64,000 nucleotides of DNA, from positions 474,410 through 538,409 of the forward strand of contig WELA01000694.1 in the NCBI GenBank assembly GCA_009602735.1, written 5' to 3'. Made by a program: the position numbers and the translations under genes. Below the pieces are notes generated by a model. That model saw only the letters and a list, made by a program, of their open reading frames with translations. It was not told where the DNA came from and did not search any database. This DNA comes from Mesotaenium endlicherianum. Taxonomy: Eukaryota; Streptophyta; Zygnematophyceae; Zygnematales; Mesotaeniaceae. Below, piece by piece: positions 35,560 to 47,294 of the stretch (positions are counted from its first letter, which is position 1; the number at the start of each line of letters is the position of its first letter).

Positions 35560-37430
35560 CGATAACGCGTGTGAGCAGATGCGGAGGCATTTTTGATTTC
35601 TTTCATCGAGGGTGGTAGCCAATGTGTCTATTTCGACACTTTTGACGGGTAAAAATGACATTTTATTGTAAGCTTAGTTTTCATGAGGGCAAGCAAAAAC
35701 GCTACCAACGATTTCAATTTTGACTGTGACGCGCTCGTCACGTGAACGAACGAAGTCAATTGCATATTGTTACTAATGTACTATATGTCAAGTATCAGGC
35801 ACTAACCAATGTAGTGTTGAATGTGCATTGTTTGCATGAATAGCACACTTAGAAATGATCATACTCTGAAAAAGCCAAGGCGATTTTCGGCTCCGGTAAT
35901 CGTCTTCCGAAATGTATCACTTTTGTAAAAGGTATTTCGGAAAATAAATTTCAAACTGGTACCACTTATGAATTCAATACTGAAACGCATCACGGTTAAC
36001 TTCAGTCCGGGTCCAACTTCAATAAAGTTTCAATATTATTGTGGGGATGAGGCGATCTCATTATTTGAAATTATTTGACTGACCAGATCATTCACTCAAA
36101 TAAGACGCGTTTCGGGTTGAGCCTGGACGCGCTTCGGGTTGTGCCCACCCGCTTGCAAATTTGCGCTTGCACTTTTGGGGCGTACGAGGGCGGGTTTGTG
36201 CATTGTATGATTTTGATAATGAACACCGGTCCATTTGCTTGAGCCTATCTATGCACTATCGCGTGGCACAGTTGTCCAAGCATGTCCACTACCTCCGCAT
36301 CCTACTTGACTGTACAACCAACTTGCTCACATACGGAGCAAGTGCCTATCTTCGCCCTTTCATCTCATTCGTGTGAGGGAGATGCTGAAGACAGGTTGGT
36401 GGACGCGCATACATGAAAAATTGGCGGAGGTTCGGGTAGTCGTGGGAGGTCCTTCGCTTTTAAACGTGATTTGATTTGGGTTAAAAACCAGCACCTTATT
36501 GGTGCAGCATCTAGGACACCGACAATTATTATTTTGTTCATTGATTAAAAAACTGCCCGGAAATATTTTCTTGTTGAACCCTTGGTTCATGTGTAAACAA
36601 ATTTGAAACTTAAGGAAATTGTGAATCAGCAATGTAAAAAATTGAAAACGTTTCTGCACGGAAGACATTTTCAGAACCGTGCTTCAGCAATTTGTGTTTT
36701 CCAGTATGGCAAGGAATTTGGGATGAGGAAACACAAATTTCTTGTCGATGTGGGGGGAAGCGGAGGAAGCCATCTGAAATGTGACTCAGACGAGCCTCCG
36801 AAGCGCTCAGAAATTACTGGAGCCTCAAATTCAGTACAACTAGCAGTGAACGCCCAGAAAAGTGGGCGTCACTATCATTTCCGCGTCATTATTCTTCCGT
36901 TCGGCCCCTGCACTGTAAGAATACAACGACCCCAAAATGGGCAAAATGGGGCATGGCATTTTCCCCACTTGGGCAAGAAAAGTGGCGCTTGCCATTTTGT
37001 TCAATAAATGGCGGAAAATATGTACAAAATGGTGGCATTTTGGCCACTTCAAGCCATTTTACGACCAAAATGATTTGTGTCCATTTGCTGTACAAATGGC
37101 AGCATTGTACTAATAATGGCAGCATGCAATTTAATGACTACACATGGTCATGGTCCAGCCGAACATGAATATTTTATAAATAAAAATGCGTCAAGTCTTA
37201 CAAAGTGGCACTTTCATAGGCTGGAAAATGCCTCCAGTCTATACGAACAATAACTGCCAGGCATAACTGTTGCTCATTCTTCGGAACTGCACAACACTAC
37301 TCTAAGATTGAGCCACCTACATACAACTAAATCCTGACTACTAACCTTAAAATTAAAGGTCTCTCTAACCATCCTACAGGCTGCATACTTCTAAGCTACC
37401 AGCACATAATTTAGGACATAATATAGGAGC
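35560..37430. other. intergenic DNA to the right of the nest
   Basis: AT-rich DNA without a recognisable gene. Frames are short and unlike any family. The stretch 36930-37115 is dense in AAAATGG and its complement CCATTTT. Confidence 0.5.
36930..37115. repeat. cluster of inverted AAAATGG / CCATTTT motifs
   Basis: At least nine copies of (A)AAATGG or CCATTT(T) lie in both orientations within about 185 bp, including CCATTTTGTTCAATAAATGG-like pairs that could form hairpins. It may be a degraded small inverted-repeat element. Confidence 0.5.
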
Positions 37431-38183
37431 TCGCACCACACATAGACACACACAAACAGTACACACAAGCACTCACAGGCACACACTTGCAAATGCGTGC
37501 ACGAAAAAAGAAAGAAGGTGCGCTCATATACACGCGCTAAGAGGCACAAAAGCATCTAGAGAGGGAGGCATAGAGACAAAACAGACACACATGGGTACGC
37601 GTGAGCGCAACAGAATAATGTGGGGGCTTGTGGAGGGAAAACAAGATGGGGTGGCTGGAAAGGCTGAGGTATGGGGGAGGAGGAGGGGAGCATGTTGATA
37701 TTTATCTCTCGACCTGCTATTTTAGGAACCTGCTTGGGTTCAAGAACCTCTGCCAGACTCCTGCATGAGACTCAATGGAGGGGGGCAATCGGGCAAGGCG
37801 GGACCAAGTTAACAACGCAGCTGAAAGATGAACAGTAGCTTGATATTTACTTAACTTTTTTTGCGTGCCTCCCCACCGCTCCTCCTCCCTCCTCCCAAAA
37901 AACGGCATGCTGGAAGGCCAGAGATAGGTTTGGACAGCTGTTTTTGGGTTGGTGGCGTGCGAGGGAGCCAGCGGGGAGGGAGGAGAGAAGGAAGGGAGCG
38001 TCGGTGGGGCAAGGGGGGAAAGGGGGCGGGGAAGAGAGGAGGATGGGACAAGAGCGAGCAGGGAGAACGAACGAACAAGCAAACATACCAAACGCTCTCA
38101 CACACACATGCACGCATGCACGCATGCACACACTCACACACACACGCATGCGCACACGGCACAGACACGCACGCACAGGCAAC
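37431..38183. other. low-complexity region, no gene recognised
   Basis: CA-rich stretches (37437-37480, 38098-38160) and G/A-rich runs. Long frames on both strands here are produced by the biased composition. Confidence 0.6.
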
Positions 38184-38282
38184 TTTGTAGCGCAGGGAGT
38201 GGAAGTAGCCCTGGAGCCAGTGCTTGCTCACCGCGTACACGACTTGCGCCGGTAACGGCTTTTTTCCAGCCGCGCTGCTCAC
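38184..38282 (-). pseudogene. orphan exon of a short-chain dehydrogenase/reductase (SDR)
   Basis: The 33 codons on the minus strand read 'VSSAAGKKPLPAQVV' then 'YAVSKHWLQGYFHSLRYK'. This is the SDR catalytic region: the Ser of 'SSxAGK', and Tyr and Lys of Y-x-x-x-K, followed by the helix 'HxLxGYFxSLR' seen in DHRS7-type enzymes. It begins behind CAG at 38285-38283. The end at 38184 would need a weak GTTGCC donor. I could not find the cofactor-binding exon (TGxxxGxG) or a C-terminal exon within several kb on this strand. It is either a relic or one exon of a gene whose others I fail to see. Confidence 0.6.
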
Positions 38283-38404
38283 CTGCCCCCCCCCACCCCC
38301 ACCCCCCCCATCTCTCGCACCCACCCAGCCACCCAACCAGCATGCAAGCACGCAAGCAGCCCTGCGCATGAGCAGAGGTGGGTTGCTCTCCAATTCTCTC
38401 TCGC

Positions 38405-38450
38405 CTTCAATCTCACCCTCTCCCTCTCCCTCTCCCTCTCCCTCCCCCTC
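38405..38450. repeat. (CCCTCT)n microsatellite
   Basis: About seven units of CCCTCT in a pyrimidine-rich tract, followed by more CT-rich DNA. Confidence 0.85.
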
Positions 38451-38814
38451 CTTCCCATCTCCAGCACCCAGGCCTGCTTCCAATCCGCCGTCCCTTCTCT
38501 TGGTCTCTTCCTCCTTTCATTGTAGCTGGATAAGCAGGCAGGCATGACCCCTTAGGAAAGGGAGCTCTGTGATGTTATGAAAATAGGAGGAAGGCAAGCA
38601 GGCAGGCGAGCAGCAGGCAGGTAGGCGGGGATGGTGAGGGGCATGAAGCGGAGGGTGCCAAGAGGGCCTCGAAGGGTCCAGACTACAAGAGGCACAGCAG
38701 CACAAAGAGCATGAGGAGGAGGAGGAGGAGGAGGAAGAGGAAGAAGAGGAGCAGGCACGGGGGATGACAACTAGCAGGAGGAAGAGGAGAAGGCCGTGGG
38801 GATGAGAGGGGCGG

Positions 38815-38815
38815 N
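38815..38815. other. single N, contig join
   Basis: One N in GAGGAGG-rich low-complexity DNA. Repeats at such joins probably caused the assembly break. Confidence 0.6.
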
Positions 38816-38849
38816 ACCAGCAGCCTGCCTGCCACACACAGAAACCCCC

Positions 38850-41390
38850 CATTTCATGTAACTTATTTGCTAAAAATCAGTTGCCATTTACACACTAGAA
38901 GGTGTATCATCCTCTCATCAAGAAGCAACTGTGTGAAAGGGGAGGAAACGAAAGGGAAAGGTGCATGAGATTATTTTCTCAGTCTTGCTCTCACTCATCA
39001 TGCCATCCTCCTCCTCCCTGCCCACTCGCCTGCAGTCTCCCACTCTCCTCAAGTGCGCAATACACCAATTTTCCATGACCATACTCTGGTATGTCTCAAC
39101 TATCCGCATCAGTTGCCGGCACACACATCCCCACACCACCACCTCTGGCACAGGGACTAGCATATGAAAGGGTTTGGAGCGTTCTTTGAGGCTGACTTCG
39201 CAAACACTTGGAGATTTTTGTGTAGCACAAGCATGCACTCTGAAGAAAACATAACGTTGACGTCCTGCTACCTAATCTGGGGGCTCCTCCATCCTTGCCT
39301 CTCCCCCTTCAACTAGCCCTTCTTGATTGCACGACATTAACTTAGCAGCGGAATAAGAAGGCTCCAAAGAAACAGACATGCAGGTAGATTGAAGGGGAAC
39401 GGAAGCTTTTGGGGGTGGAGGAAGAGAGGGCTTACAATTCCAGTTGCTGAAAAAGATGCACCCTCACTTTGCAACTGCAAACCTGTTATCCCTCCCTTCA
39501 ACTATTGTACATGGCAAGTACAAGGTTAGGTACAAGGACTGAAGCGGGTCTGTTTCTTGCTACAGAAGAAATAACACGAAAATGTTAAGTAAATGTCAAG
39601 TCATTCCTCAACTCTCTAGCCAAATGACAGGATCATAATAAGGGGGTAGTTGCAAGAGGGTGAAGGAGAAGGGACCCATGACAACCTCCTTGCTTTTCCG
39701 CTCCATACCCTCAGCCTTCCCCTGTTTACCCCCCTCCCTGCCCCTCCTTATGCCCCTTTGCCCTCCTTCTCTCAAGAGCAAACAAGACCACTGGATGTGA
39801 CAAAATCCAATCACACTGGCACTCACTCACACCCACAAACTCTAGCACCGGGACAAAGGTAAAGGACACATCGAAAACATTTTGCAATGCAGAATTTTTC
39901 TCACGCCCTTTTTTCTCACGCCTGCAGGTCTTTGTTTCGAAGTAAGGTGCACCTTTAAGCCAACAATTCCATTGGACGCTGCTGTCTACCTCCTTCATCG
40001 TCACCTTCCCCCTTCAATTAGCTCTTCTCACTGGCACGTCAATCCAACTTGAAAAAAAATTATTGAAGAAGAATAGCTACAAGAGAAAGACGTGAAAACA
40101 AAGGCAAAAGAAGCTAGGAGGGGAAAAAGTGGGGGGCTCGCAAAGCTAGTTGCTGACATCGCTGCACCTTCGCTTTGCAGATACAACTCTGCAAACTTCC
40201 ATTGTACTGTCCGTGCTATCTAGGTATACGAGCACAAAAAGAAGAAGAGATGAAATAATCTTTAACTTGTGTAAGAGAGAGCAATTGTGAAAGGGGGATG
40301 CGGCAAGTTTTGTCTGTCGAACCCACTTCAAGCCCTCGCGCCCGTGCTCGTTCACGAAAGATAACGAGTGTGGTGGCTTGTACGTTCCTTGGCGTACACG
40401 TCAGTGCGGAGCACCCTGAATGGCGGGTGGATGGCCTGGGCGCCAGTTTTACAGAAAATGTTTCTAGAATGTTTTTACCTGGTAAATGATTCGCTCCATA
40501 TTTCACCGAAAATTAGAAAGCGCCCAGGTAGATTGACTACTTTCATAAATTTTGTTCGACCATTTGGATTGCCATTGCCCGGCATTGCTCATTTGTACGC
40601 CACGAGCAGCCACTTGGGTTGACCATTTTGGAATAATGTTTGCCACGAGCCTGCCACGAGCTCGGTCGGATGGCGCGTGAGAGATTGCCGGAGCCAGTTC
40701 TTTGCCACGCCCATTTTGGCCGGCCATTTTCGCGTTAGACTTTTACAAGTGTGGGCTTTTTTAGAGTGCAGGGACAACGACGAAAAGCTGCAATTAGCAT
40801 GGTACATGACTGCATGTGAGACCCTTTTTAAGGCGCTTACTAGCACAAACTTCTTCCTGAGAGTGCGCTTCAAGAATCTTTTCATCTTTGTGCTGCAGGT
40901 AGTCGCCTATTATGTAAAACACAAGTGTGGCTTCTTAGAGCATGACATTCCCGTGGTTGAGCTTATTTTATTGTTGTGGTAATATAAGGTCAGTTTCATA
41001 CTTCTAAGTAGAAACCTACCTTCAAATCTGACGCAGCTAAAGCATCTCAAAATGATGACGAGGAAAAATTTCCGCCATCCTTTCAGTACGAATGGAGCTG
41101 TCTTGGAGGTTCCGTCTTCTCCTTGGAAAGAAAAGGTCCCCGGAGAGTCCCTACCTTTCTCCATTGATATCTGCACCGTCAGATAAAGTCCTAATCCTCG
41201 CGTTCTTTTGTTTGAGCTTCCAGTCGTGGAGCTCACGACTTATGAATTTACACGTCGTGGGCATCTTTCTCAATTCTATTTTTTTTGAGTCTTCTCTTAG
41301 CTTAATGAAAGGTGGAAACTTCTTGCAGCGCATGCTGCATCTCCCCAAGGTTTATTATTCTTGCGCAACTTTAAGTTGCACCTTCATCCA
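38850..41390. other. region without recognised gene, possibly an old tandem duplication
   Basis: Two stretches about 705 bp apart (around 39295-39510 and 40000-40200) share a similar order of words: CCCCCTTCAACTAGC against CCCCCTTCAATTAGC, TGCACC then CTTTGCA, and CAACT-TTGTAC. It looks like an old direct duplication with much divergence. No open frame in it looks conserved. Confidence 0.35.
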
Positions 41391-41449
41391 GGTGGTCAAA
41401 GTGTCGAACTTGGCAGACTCAATGCAGACATGCTACAACATATGAAGAT

Positions 41450-42015
41450 GTGGAACGTTGTTTTTCTGGTGACACCTTCCTGACTCCAATCTCTCCCTTG
41501 ATTTTCTCTGTGGACACCTGGAAACTTGGGATGAGAGAACAGCTGAGGCAGGGCTGCATGCAACGAGTACAAAGAGAGCGAGGCAAGCTCTTGTGGAGCT
41601 TGCGCTCTGCTGCTGCATCACCCTCGACAACGCCTGACTCGCAGGATATCAAGAGCTGCCAGGTAACTCGGCCTTGGAGGTCACCTGTATCACGAGTTGA
41701 GTGCACGAAGCTGCGACAGTCAGCAACCAATGAGTACTACTATGGTGACGGTGCAGTGGTGCACACTCTCCACGTACCCTGAACTGAAGAGCCCTCACTT
41801 ACCATGCCAGGACATTCTTACATGCCCGCCATGTGCCGGCCCATGGGCTTCTGCTGAGGACGAGAGGTGTGTCTGGTTGTGGTGCTGAGGTTTGAAAAGC
41901 CAGTCAGCTGACGCGCTCCAGGCAGGCCTTCGAATTGACGAAGCGTGCAGGATTGAGAACTCACGCACACATGCATGTACATGCACACACGCGCGCGCGC
42001 GCGCGCGCACACACA

Positions 42016-42058
<43 letters not shown>

Positions 42059-45000
42059 ATAGGGTGAGGGATGGTGGTCGTCCCTTGCCAGGAACAATGC
42101 TTGTTGACTTCAGTCTGATGCTTGTTCTAGAAACAGGCCGCAATGACATCACAAGCAAGGGTCAGCTCTCCTCTGGTCTCTTTGGGGTTCCTGCATGGTG
42201 TGCCAGTCAGGCTTCCCTCTCTCAGCGCTTGCTCCCCCGTGGTGCCACGTGGCACAGGGAGTGGCAGTAACAGATGCACTACGCCGTATCTTGTCGGACG
42301 AGCTCCACGACCTCCAAGTGGCGAGCACAGCTTCCGCGTCAGAAAAGGGCTGCTTCTCGTTCTCCAGCGGCGGCGCCGCTGTGACAGCACAGCAGTCACC
42401 GCCGAGCTCCAGCGGCGCGCCAGATGTCCACATGAGAAGCAGTGAGGCTGAGGAGCCGCAGTCAGCAACAAGCTCTCAGGACAGACTCTGGGACTGGCCC
42501 ACACCTGGTGGCGCAGCGGGACAAGGACACGTGGCGGCGTGGGAAGGGCTCTCCCCCAACGAGTACCGCGAGCTGCTGCTGGAGATGGAGCAGGCCTTGC
42601 ATTCCGAGATAGAGACTGAGAAACGACGGCAAGGTGAGAGTACGCCCTGGCACCTCTGACCATGGAGGAGGAGGCGGGGTGGGAGGATGGGGAGTCGGAG
42701 GGAGGGGGGAGGGGGAGTGGGAGTGGGAGTGGGAGGAGGAGGGGAAAGAGGAGGAGGTGGGGCAGGAGGAGCTGGAGAAGCTGGGGTCGTGTGAGTCTTG
42801 AAGGACGCACATGCATGCATGCGTATGCATACGGTTCGTCCAATGTGTTGAGTGCGCGTGAGTCAGCACAGGCTCTGCCCCAGACAGACTCGCCCAGCAA
42901 GCTTGCAGGAGGTGTTGAGCCAGTCCTCAGCTGGCTGCAATCTCGTGGCGTAGCTGCTGGCCTCTTGCCGCGTGCCGTGTGCAGCTGTCGGAGGTTCCTT
43001 TGCTCGCTGCCGTGCCGTCACGACCCGCAGCAACGCCCCCAACATAGAAAGAAAGGAGATGGACATGCGCAGGCCTCCCTGTGCGTCAAAGAAAACCTTG
43101 TTGGCAACCAACTACCAGAAGCATCAGGGGTCTCATACGACCACGACTCTTCCTCTTCCAGCTCTCTGCGGAGGCGGAACTCCACCTTTGCGAGCTTGAC
43201 GTTTGTGCCTTCCTGGGGCATCCTTCACAATGCGCTCTCTTTCTGAATGCTGTGTTGGGGTATGTGCGGCGGCGGCCGCGGCGGCGGGCGATGACGGTTT
43301 GGGGGGGGGGCGGGGGGCAACCGCTCGTGACAGAGGCTGCACTCCTGGAGCAGGCCGAGGAGGCGTTGCGGTTCGACGAGGCGGCATCCCTGGCTGCCGC
43401 AGACCACTACGCTTCCCATGCGGTGAGCTTTCACCCAGCCAGCCAGCCAGCCAGCCAGCCTGCCAGCCAACCAGCCAGCCAGCCTGCCAGCCAGCCAGCC
43501 AGCAATTGGCCAAACTGCCCTGGGATCTAGCAGCAGTAGCAGCAGTAGCAGTAGCAATAGCTCCGCAGCACTCCCTTGCTTGCCCCCCTCCCCCACCTCT
43601 CGCCTCGGCCTCCCACACCCATGCATGGCCCGCCTGGTGGCCTGGCGGGCGGCGCATAAGCCCTCGAGCATTCGGATCGGAGGCTCTCCTGTCGGTCAGT
43701 AGTCAATTGGGGGCTGCTTCTTGCAGGGATAGGCTCGTGGCGCATGACACGTGGCAAGCAATTGTCGTGCCGCCCGCCGTCTCAAGCAGACAGAGGACAC
43801 CTGGCCCTGGCCAAAGTGTGTAACTCTGTGGGCTCGGATCACTTCACCCCCCCTTCGGGGAGGGACCTCATGGGTGTCGTCAGTGCCAGCGCCGCTACGT
43901 TCCCGTCAGCGTGCAGTTCGCAAGCAAGGGCAGGGCAGGGTGTGCCCATATACTTTTCTTTGCTTTCTTAGCTGGGAGCCCTCTGTCTTGAGCCTAGGGA
44001 TCCTCCCTCCTCGAAACTCCGGTGCTTTCTCCCCCGCAAACGCCTCTAGCCTTTGAAGCGCGCGCACACGCGCTGCAGGCTTAGCAAAGGTAAGCTTGGG
44101 GCTGCTGGCAGTTCTGCACCTCTCTCAGCTCATCTCCGCTGCACCTGTGACGCGCCAAATCTAATGCGGCACCAGCTTGGCTTCCTGGCGGGCTTGCCTG
44201 AAGGCCATCCGCAAGGTTCCCAGGAAACACATTGTTGTTTATATTTATTGATTCATCAGAGCTTGAGAAGGCCGGCTGTTGCCAGATGTACGACTCTGAA
44301 CGTGAAACCTAGAACCTCCCAAACCCTGACCCTGACCCTGACCCAGAACCCTAGACCCCCTTTTTTTTATTTTTTTCCCTCTGTCATGAAGAAGGGTCGT
44401 TTCCCTACTCTGTCAAGATTCTCGCGCCTTACATCTCAAACCATCCCTTTCCCACTTTACCTCTCTTTCCCGAGGGGCCCTGTTTGCGTGTGCAGGTGGT
44501 GTGCCCAATCTGCAAAGTGAAGCCTCTGCATCAGCACAGGGAGGTGATCTTCTGCAGCTGTGGTCTCTTCCGACTCAACACTCAATACGACCAGGTCTTC
44601 ACCCTACCATTCCCCTTCCCCCTCCGGCTCAGTCCCCAAACCCGATCAGACCCCTCAGCCCCCCTCTAGCCCCCTGAACCCCCTTCAGCCCCCTAGCCCC
44701 AGCGATGATATATGCTTCTGTATGTGTGCATTGCTGCTGGCAGCACACTCGTGCACCTTAGTTGATCACTTTCTTAAATATTTTTTTTGCCTCCGTTATT
44801 GTGTTAGCACATGGAAAGAGGAGGAAGAGAATGAGACGGAAGGTCTGCAGAAGCAAAGTACTCTCACCCGTGCTAAGTCGAATGTAGGAAGTTTTTCTCT
44901 TCACTGATTGGTCAAAGCAGAGTTTCACTCACGGGAATTTCGCCTGTGCAATGTTCTGGTAATGATTGTCATCGTCGCTGACCGTTACTTTGTGACTGTT

Positions 45001-45186
45001 GTCTACCATGGGCTCCCTGTTCAGGTGAACTTGGAATTTTTGGGGGCGCGGCTTCAAGAATCGTTGCAAGAGCACACGGATCTAGATTGTGCTCAAGCGC
45101 CTTACTTTACCATAGAAGAACATTTTGGTGTAACTGCGCTCTACATGCGGTGTTTATCATGTGAGTCCTTTAAGCTTGTTGTATAA
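41450..45186 (+). CDS. RPA-interacting protein (RPAIN) homologue, five exons
   Basis: RPAIN proteins bind replication protein A and carry it into the nucleus. Exons: about 41450-41662 (start uncertain), 42258-42633, 43334-43422, 44496-44594, 45025-45186 with TAA stop; phases join as 0, 1, 0, 0. N-terminal block 'WKLGMREQLRQGCMQRVQRE' matches the RPAIN start (basic RPA-binding segment). The middle has 'LSPNEYRELLLEMEQALHSE' and 'ALLEQAEEALRFDEAASLAA'. The C-terminal zinc region has 'VVCPICKVKPLHQHRE' and 'FCSCGLFRLNTQ' in exon 4 and 'ALYMRCLSCESFKLVV' at the very end. The four Cys pairs and closing residues agree with the family. An ATG at 41531 is in frame but would drop the conserved Trp-Lys, so the true start may be in an upstream exon. 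Confidence 0.85.
41968..42060. repeat. (CG)n-(CA)n alternating purine-pyrimidine tract
   Basis: A GCGCGC run is followed by about 20 CA units in intron 1 of the RPAIN gene. Alternating CG/CA of this length is prone to Z-DNA and length change. Confidence 0.9.
43433..43503. repeat. (CCAG)n microsatellite
   Basis: About 17 CCAG units with few breaks, starting 11 bases after the donor of RPAIN exon 3. Confidence 0.9.
44312..44357. repeat. short degenerate CCCTGA repeat, telomere-like
   Basis: CCCAAACCCTGACCCTGACC and a following CCCTAG lie in an RPAIN intron. Only a few units, not a clean plant telomere unit. Confidence 0.4.
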
Positions 45187-45189
45187 GTT

Positions 45190-46031
45190 TTTGTTCCACT
45201 TCCTTTCTGCTGGCTGTTCCCACCGAGCTTCTCGTTTCTGCCATGTTTTTTCTGTCCTATAGGTTCTATGTTGTGAATGCAAATGAAGTGAGTCACACTT
45301 TGTGTTACGCCCTAGACATCACACAGGTGACCACAAAGTTGTGGCACATTGCTTTGAGTTTAAATGATGTTGCGTGAATACCCACAACACATGCTCCCAT
45401 TTTGCTTGTCGAGCAATGTGAGCATGAGCATTGTTAGTAAAAGAAGTATACTAGACAAATGAAGCCCAAAAAAATTCGTCCCAAGCTTTTCTTATTCAAG
45501 GGAAGTCTAGGAGACGGTTATATGACGGACTCGTGAAAAGGATCAAGGAGTTAAAATCTGACCATTCTTGATGTATATTAGGAGAGCTTATTTGTCAATT
45601 GTGTGAAGTGTTACATGTGCATGATTTGTATCTTCTTTATTCTTTTATTTGACATGTGATGGTTCCAGGATGGACCCGAGACTTCTTAAAAGCTGGAGGT
45701 CTTAATAGTGTTACGGAATGCATTTGTTCCAATGACTTTCAAATGCCCGGTCTAATTTGGTGTGCCATATTAATCCCGGTTGCTATCTGGTTACAATATG
45801 CCCACATGACATCAATCACCTGTAATTGTACCTTGATGCTAACCTTTTGAAAGTGGTCCTTCAATATCGTAATTTGACAAGATAGAAACTGCCATTGATT
45901 CCTTTACAAGCAATAAAAGTTGCAGGAATTCTATATCAACAGAAATGAATAAGTGTTGCCACCGCTCCATAGAAACAAACGTCACCTAGCTTGTGATGTT
46001 TACATATTATTACTATACTTTTGGTATGCAT
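45190..46031. other. intergenic DNA downstream of RPAIN, nothing recognised
   Basis: AT-rich sequence with the probable RPAIN 3' UTR and no frame of note. Ends with TGCAT at 46027-46031, the left target duplication of the solo LTR. Confidence 0.5.
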
Positions 46032-46519
46032 TGTAGCGATATAAGTTAGCACATATTAGTTCAATTGCATACTCTGATACTTTTGAATATTTGTAGAGTG
46101 ATTTCGTGTGGATTGAAGTGTGATTAGATGCTCTAGTGACTTGGTTCATGTCCTTTGAAATTATAAGTATGACCTAGAAGACCTCCATGTGGCGGAACTC
46201 AAATATACATTTTTTAGGTCAGAAGGACATACGTACATCATTGTAGAAAGAGGTGCAAGTTTTAGGATGTGTTTTTGGTGTCCATACATTAACATGCACC
46301 TTCCTAGAAATTCCTTGTGTAACAAGGGTATAAACAAGAGCGAGAATATAGAGAGACGTTCTAAAATCTCTCTTCTACTTGCCAAGATCAAGAAAGATAT
46401 TAACTTTCAGATATTAACCATCTTTTACAAAAAAACTACGACTTGTGTTCAGAGGTTCCTGTCTTGAATAGATAAAATATCTTATTTGGATGAGTACTTT
46501 ATCTATCTGTTTCACTACA
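46032..46519 (+). mobile_element. solo LTR related to element B
   Basis: It matches the complement of the element B LTR along its whole length (TGTAGCGATATAAG to ATCTGTTTCACTACA), with many base changes and small indels. Flanks TGCAT (46027-46031) and CGCAT (46520-46524) are a 5-bp target duplication with one transition. It is much older than the element B insertion. No internal sequence remains, so it is the product of LTR-LTR recombination. Confidence 0.85.
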
Positions 46520-46756
46520 CGCATGCACGCACACAATTACAAACCTCCCGGTTAAGTATGTTACTCATCTGGTCCCTACTTCCCTTGCTGTCTTTCTCGT
46601 GCATCCTGGGTACTTCTAGAGAAAGTGCGCTTTAAGATCGCCACAATACAAGTCGCATGACGAGGATATGAACTGAAAATTTGGGGATGAATAGCTCCAA
46701 AAATTGCTGAAATCAAAGCGCAGCCGCAGTTAGAGCTGGCACCGACCACGGTCGAT

Positions 46757-46871
46757 GGCTGAGGTCGGCTCAGATGGGCTCAGATGAAATTGCTTGGACT
46801 GGCTTGGATGGGCTTGGATGGGCTTGGATGGGCTTGGACTGGCTTGGGCTTGCTTCTGCACACTTGGGGAT
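46757..46871. repeat. tandem 10-bp repeat (GGCTTGGATG)n
   Basis: Units such as TGGGCTTGGATGGGCTTGGA repeat about eight times with variation, after GCTCAGATGG units. Confidence 0.8.
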
Positions 46872-47294
46872 GCTTGCATGAACCGCTACTGAAACGCTGA
46901 CACGTCATAGTGCGTGTTGACCTTACTTGAAGACAGACTTAGCGCCATAACTGGTCTAGCTCCTCGAGTATCACCAAGGAGCTAGCTTGGGTATTTCTCG
47001 ACAACTGAAAGCCGCTTGTAAGAACCTTCTGTCAGTTATGCCGATCAACAAAGACCAATGTGCATTACTGACATGAGTGACTTGAGACAATAGCGGTCCT
47101 TTAAAAATGATGCTGGATTGACCTGGTTAGTGACATTCATGAATACGCTCGGTACATTCATGGGGCACATTCTCAAATGATTTGCTCAAGATGCGTTTTG
47201 TCAGGGGTACTTGACGGGATGCCCTGTGGTGTAATGAAGTAGACGTTACTATCAACTTTTTTACCCACTCTGTTCCTTCAATTTAGTTTGCAGA

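Noticed and set aside
37851-38483. 210-codon open frame on the minus strand
   Set aside because: Made of (GGAGAG)n and CA repeats. Only the 33 codons at 38184-38282 look like real protein, and they have their own splice acceptor.
43433-43503. CRISPR-like or minisatellite array
   Set aside because: Simple tetranucleotide repeat with no spacers, in a eukaryotic intron.
44312-44357. Interstitial telomere
   Set aside because: Only three CCCTGA units and single related words; too short and not a canonical plant or animal telomere unit.
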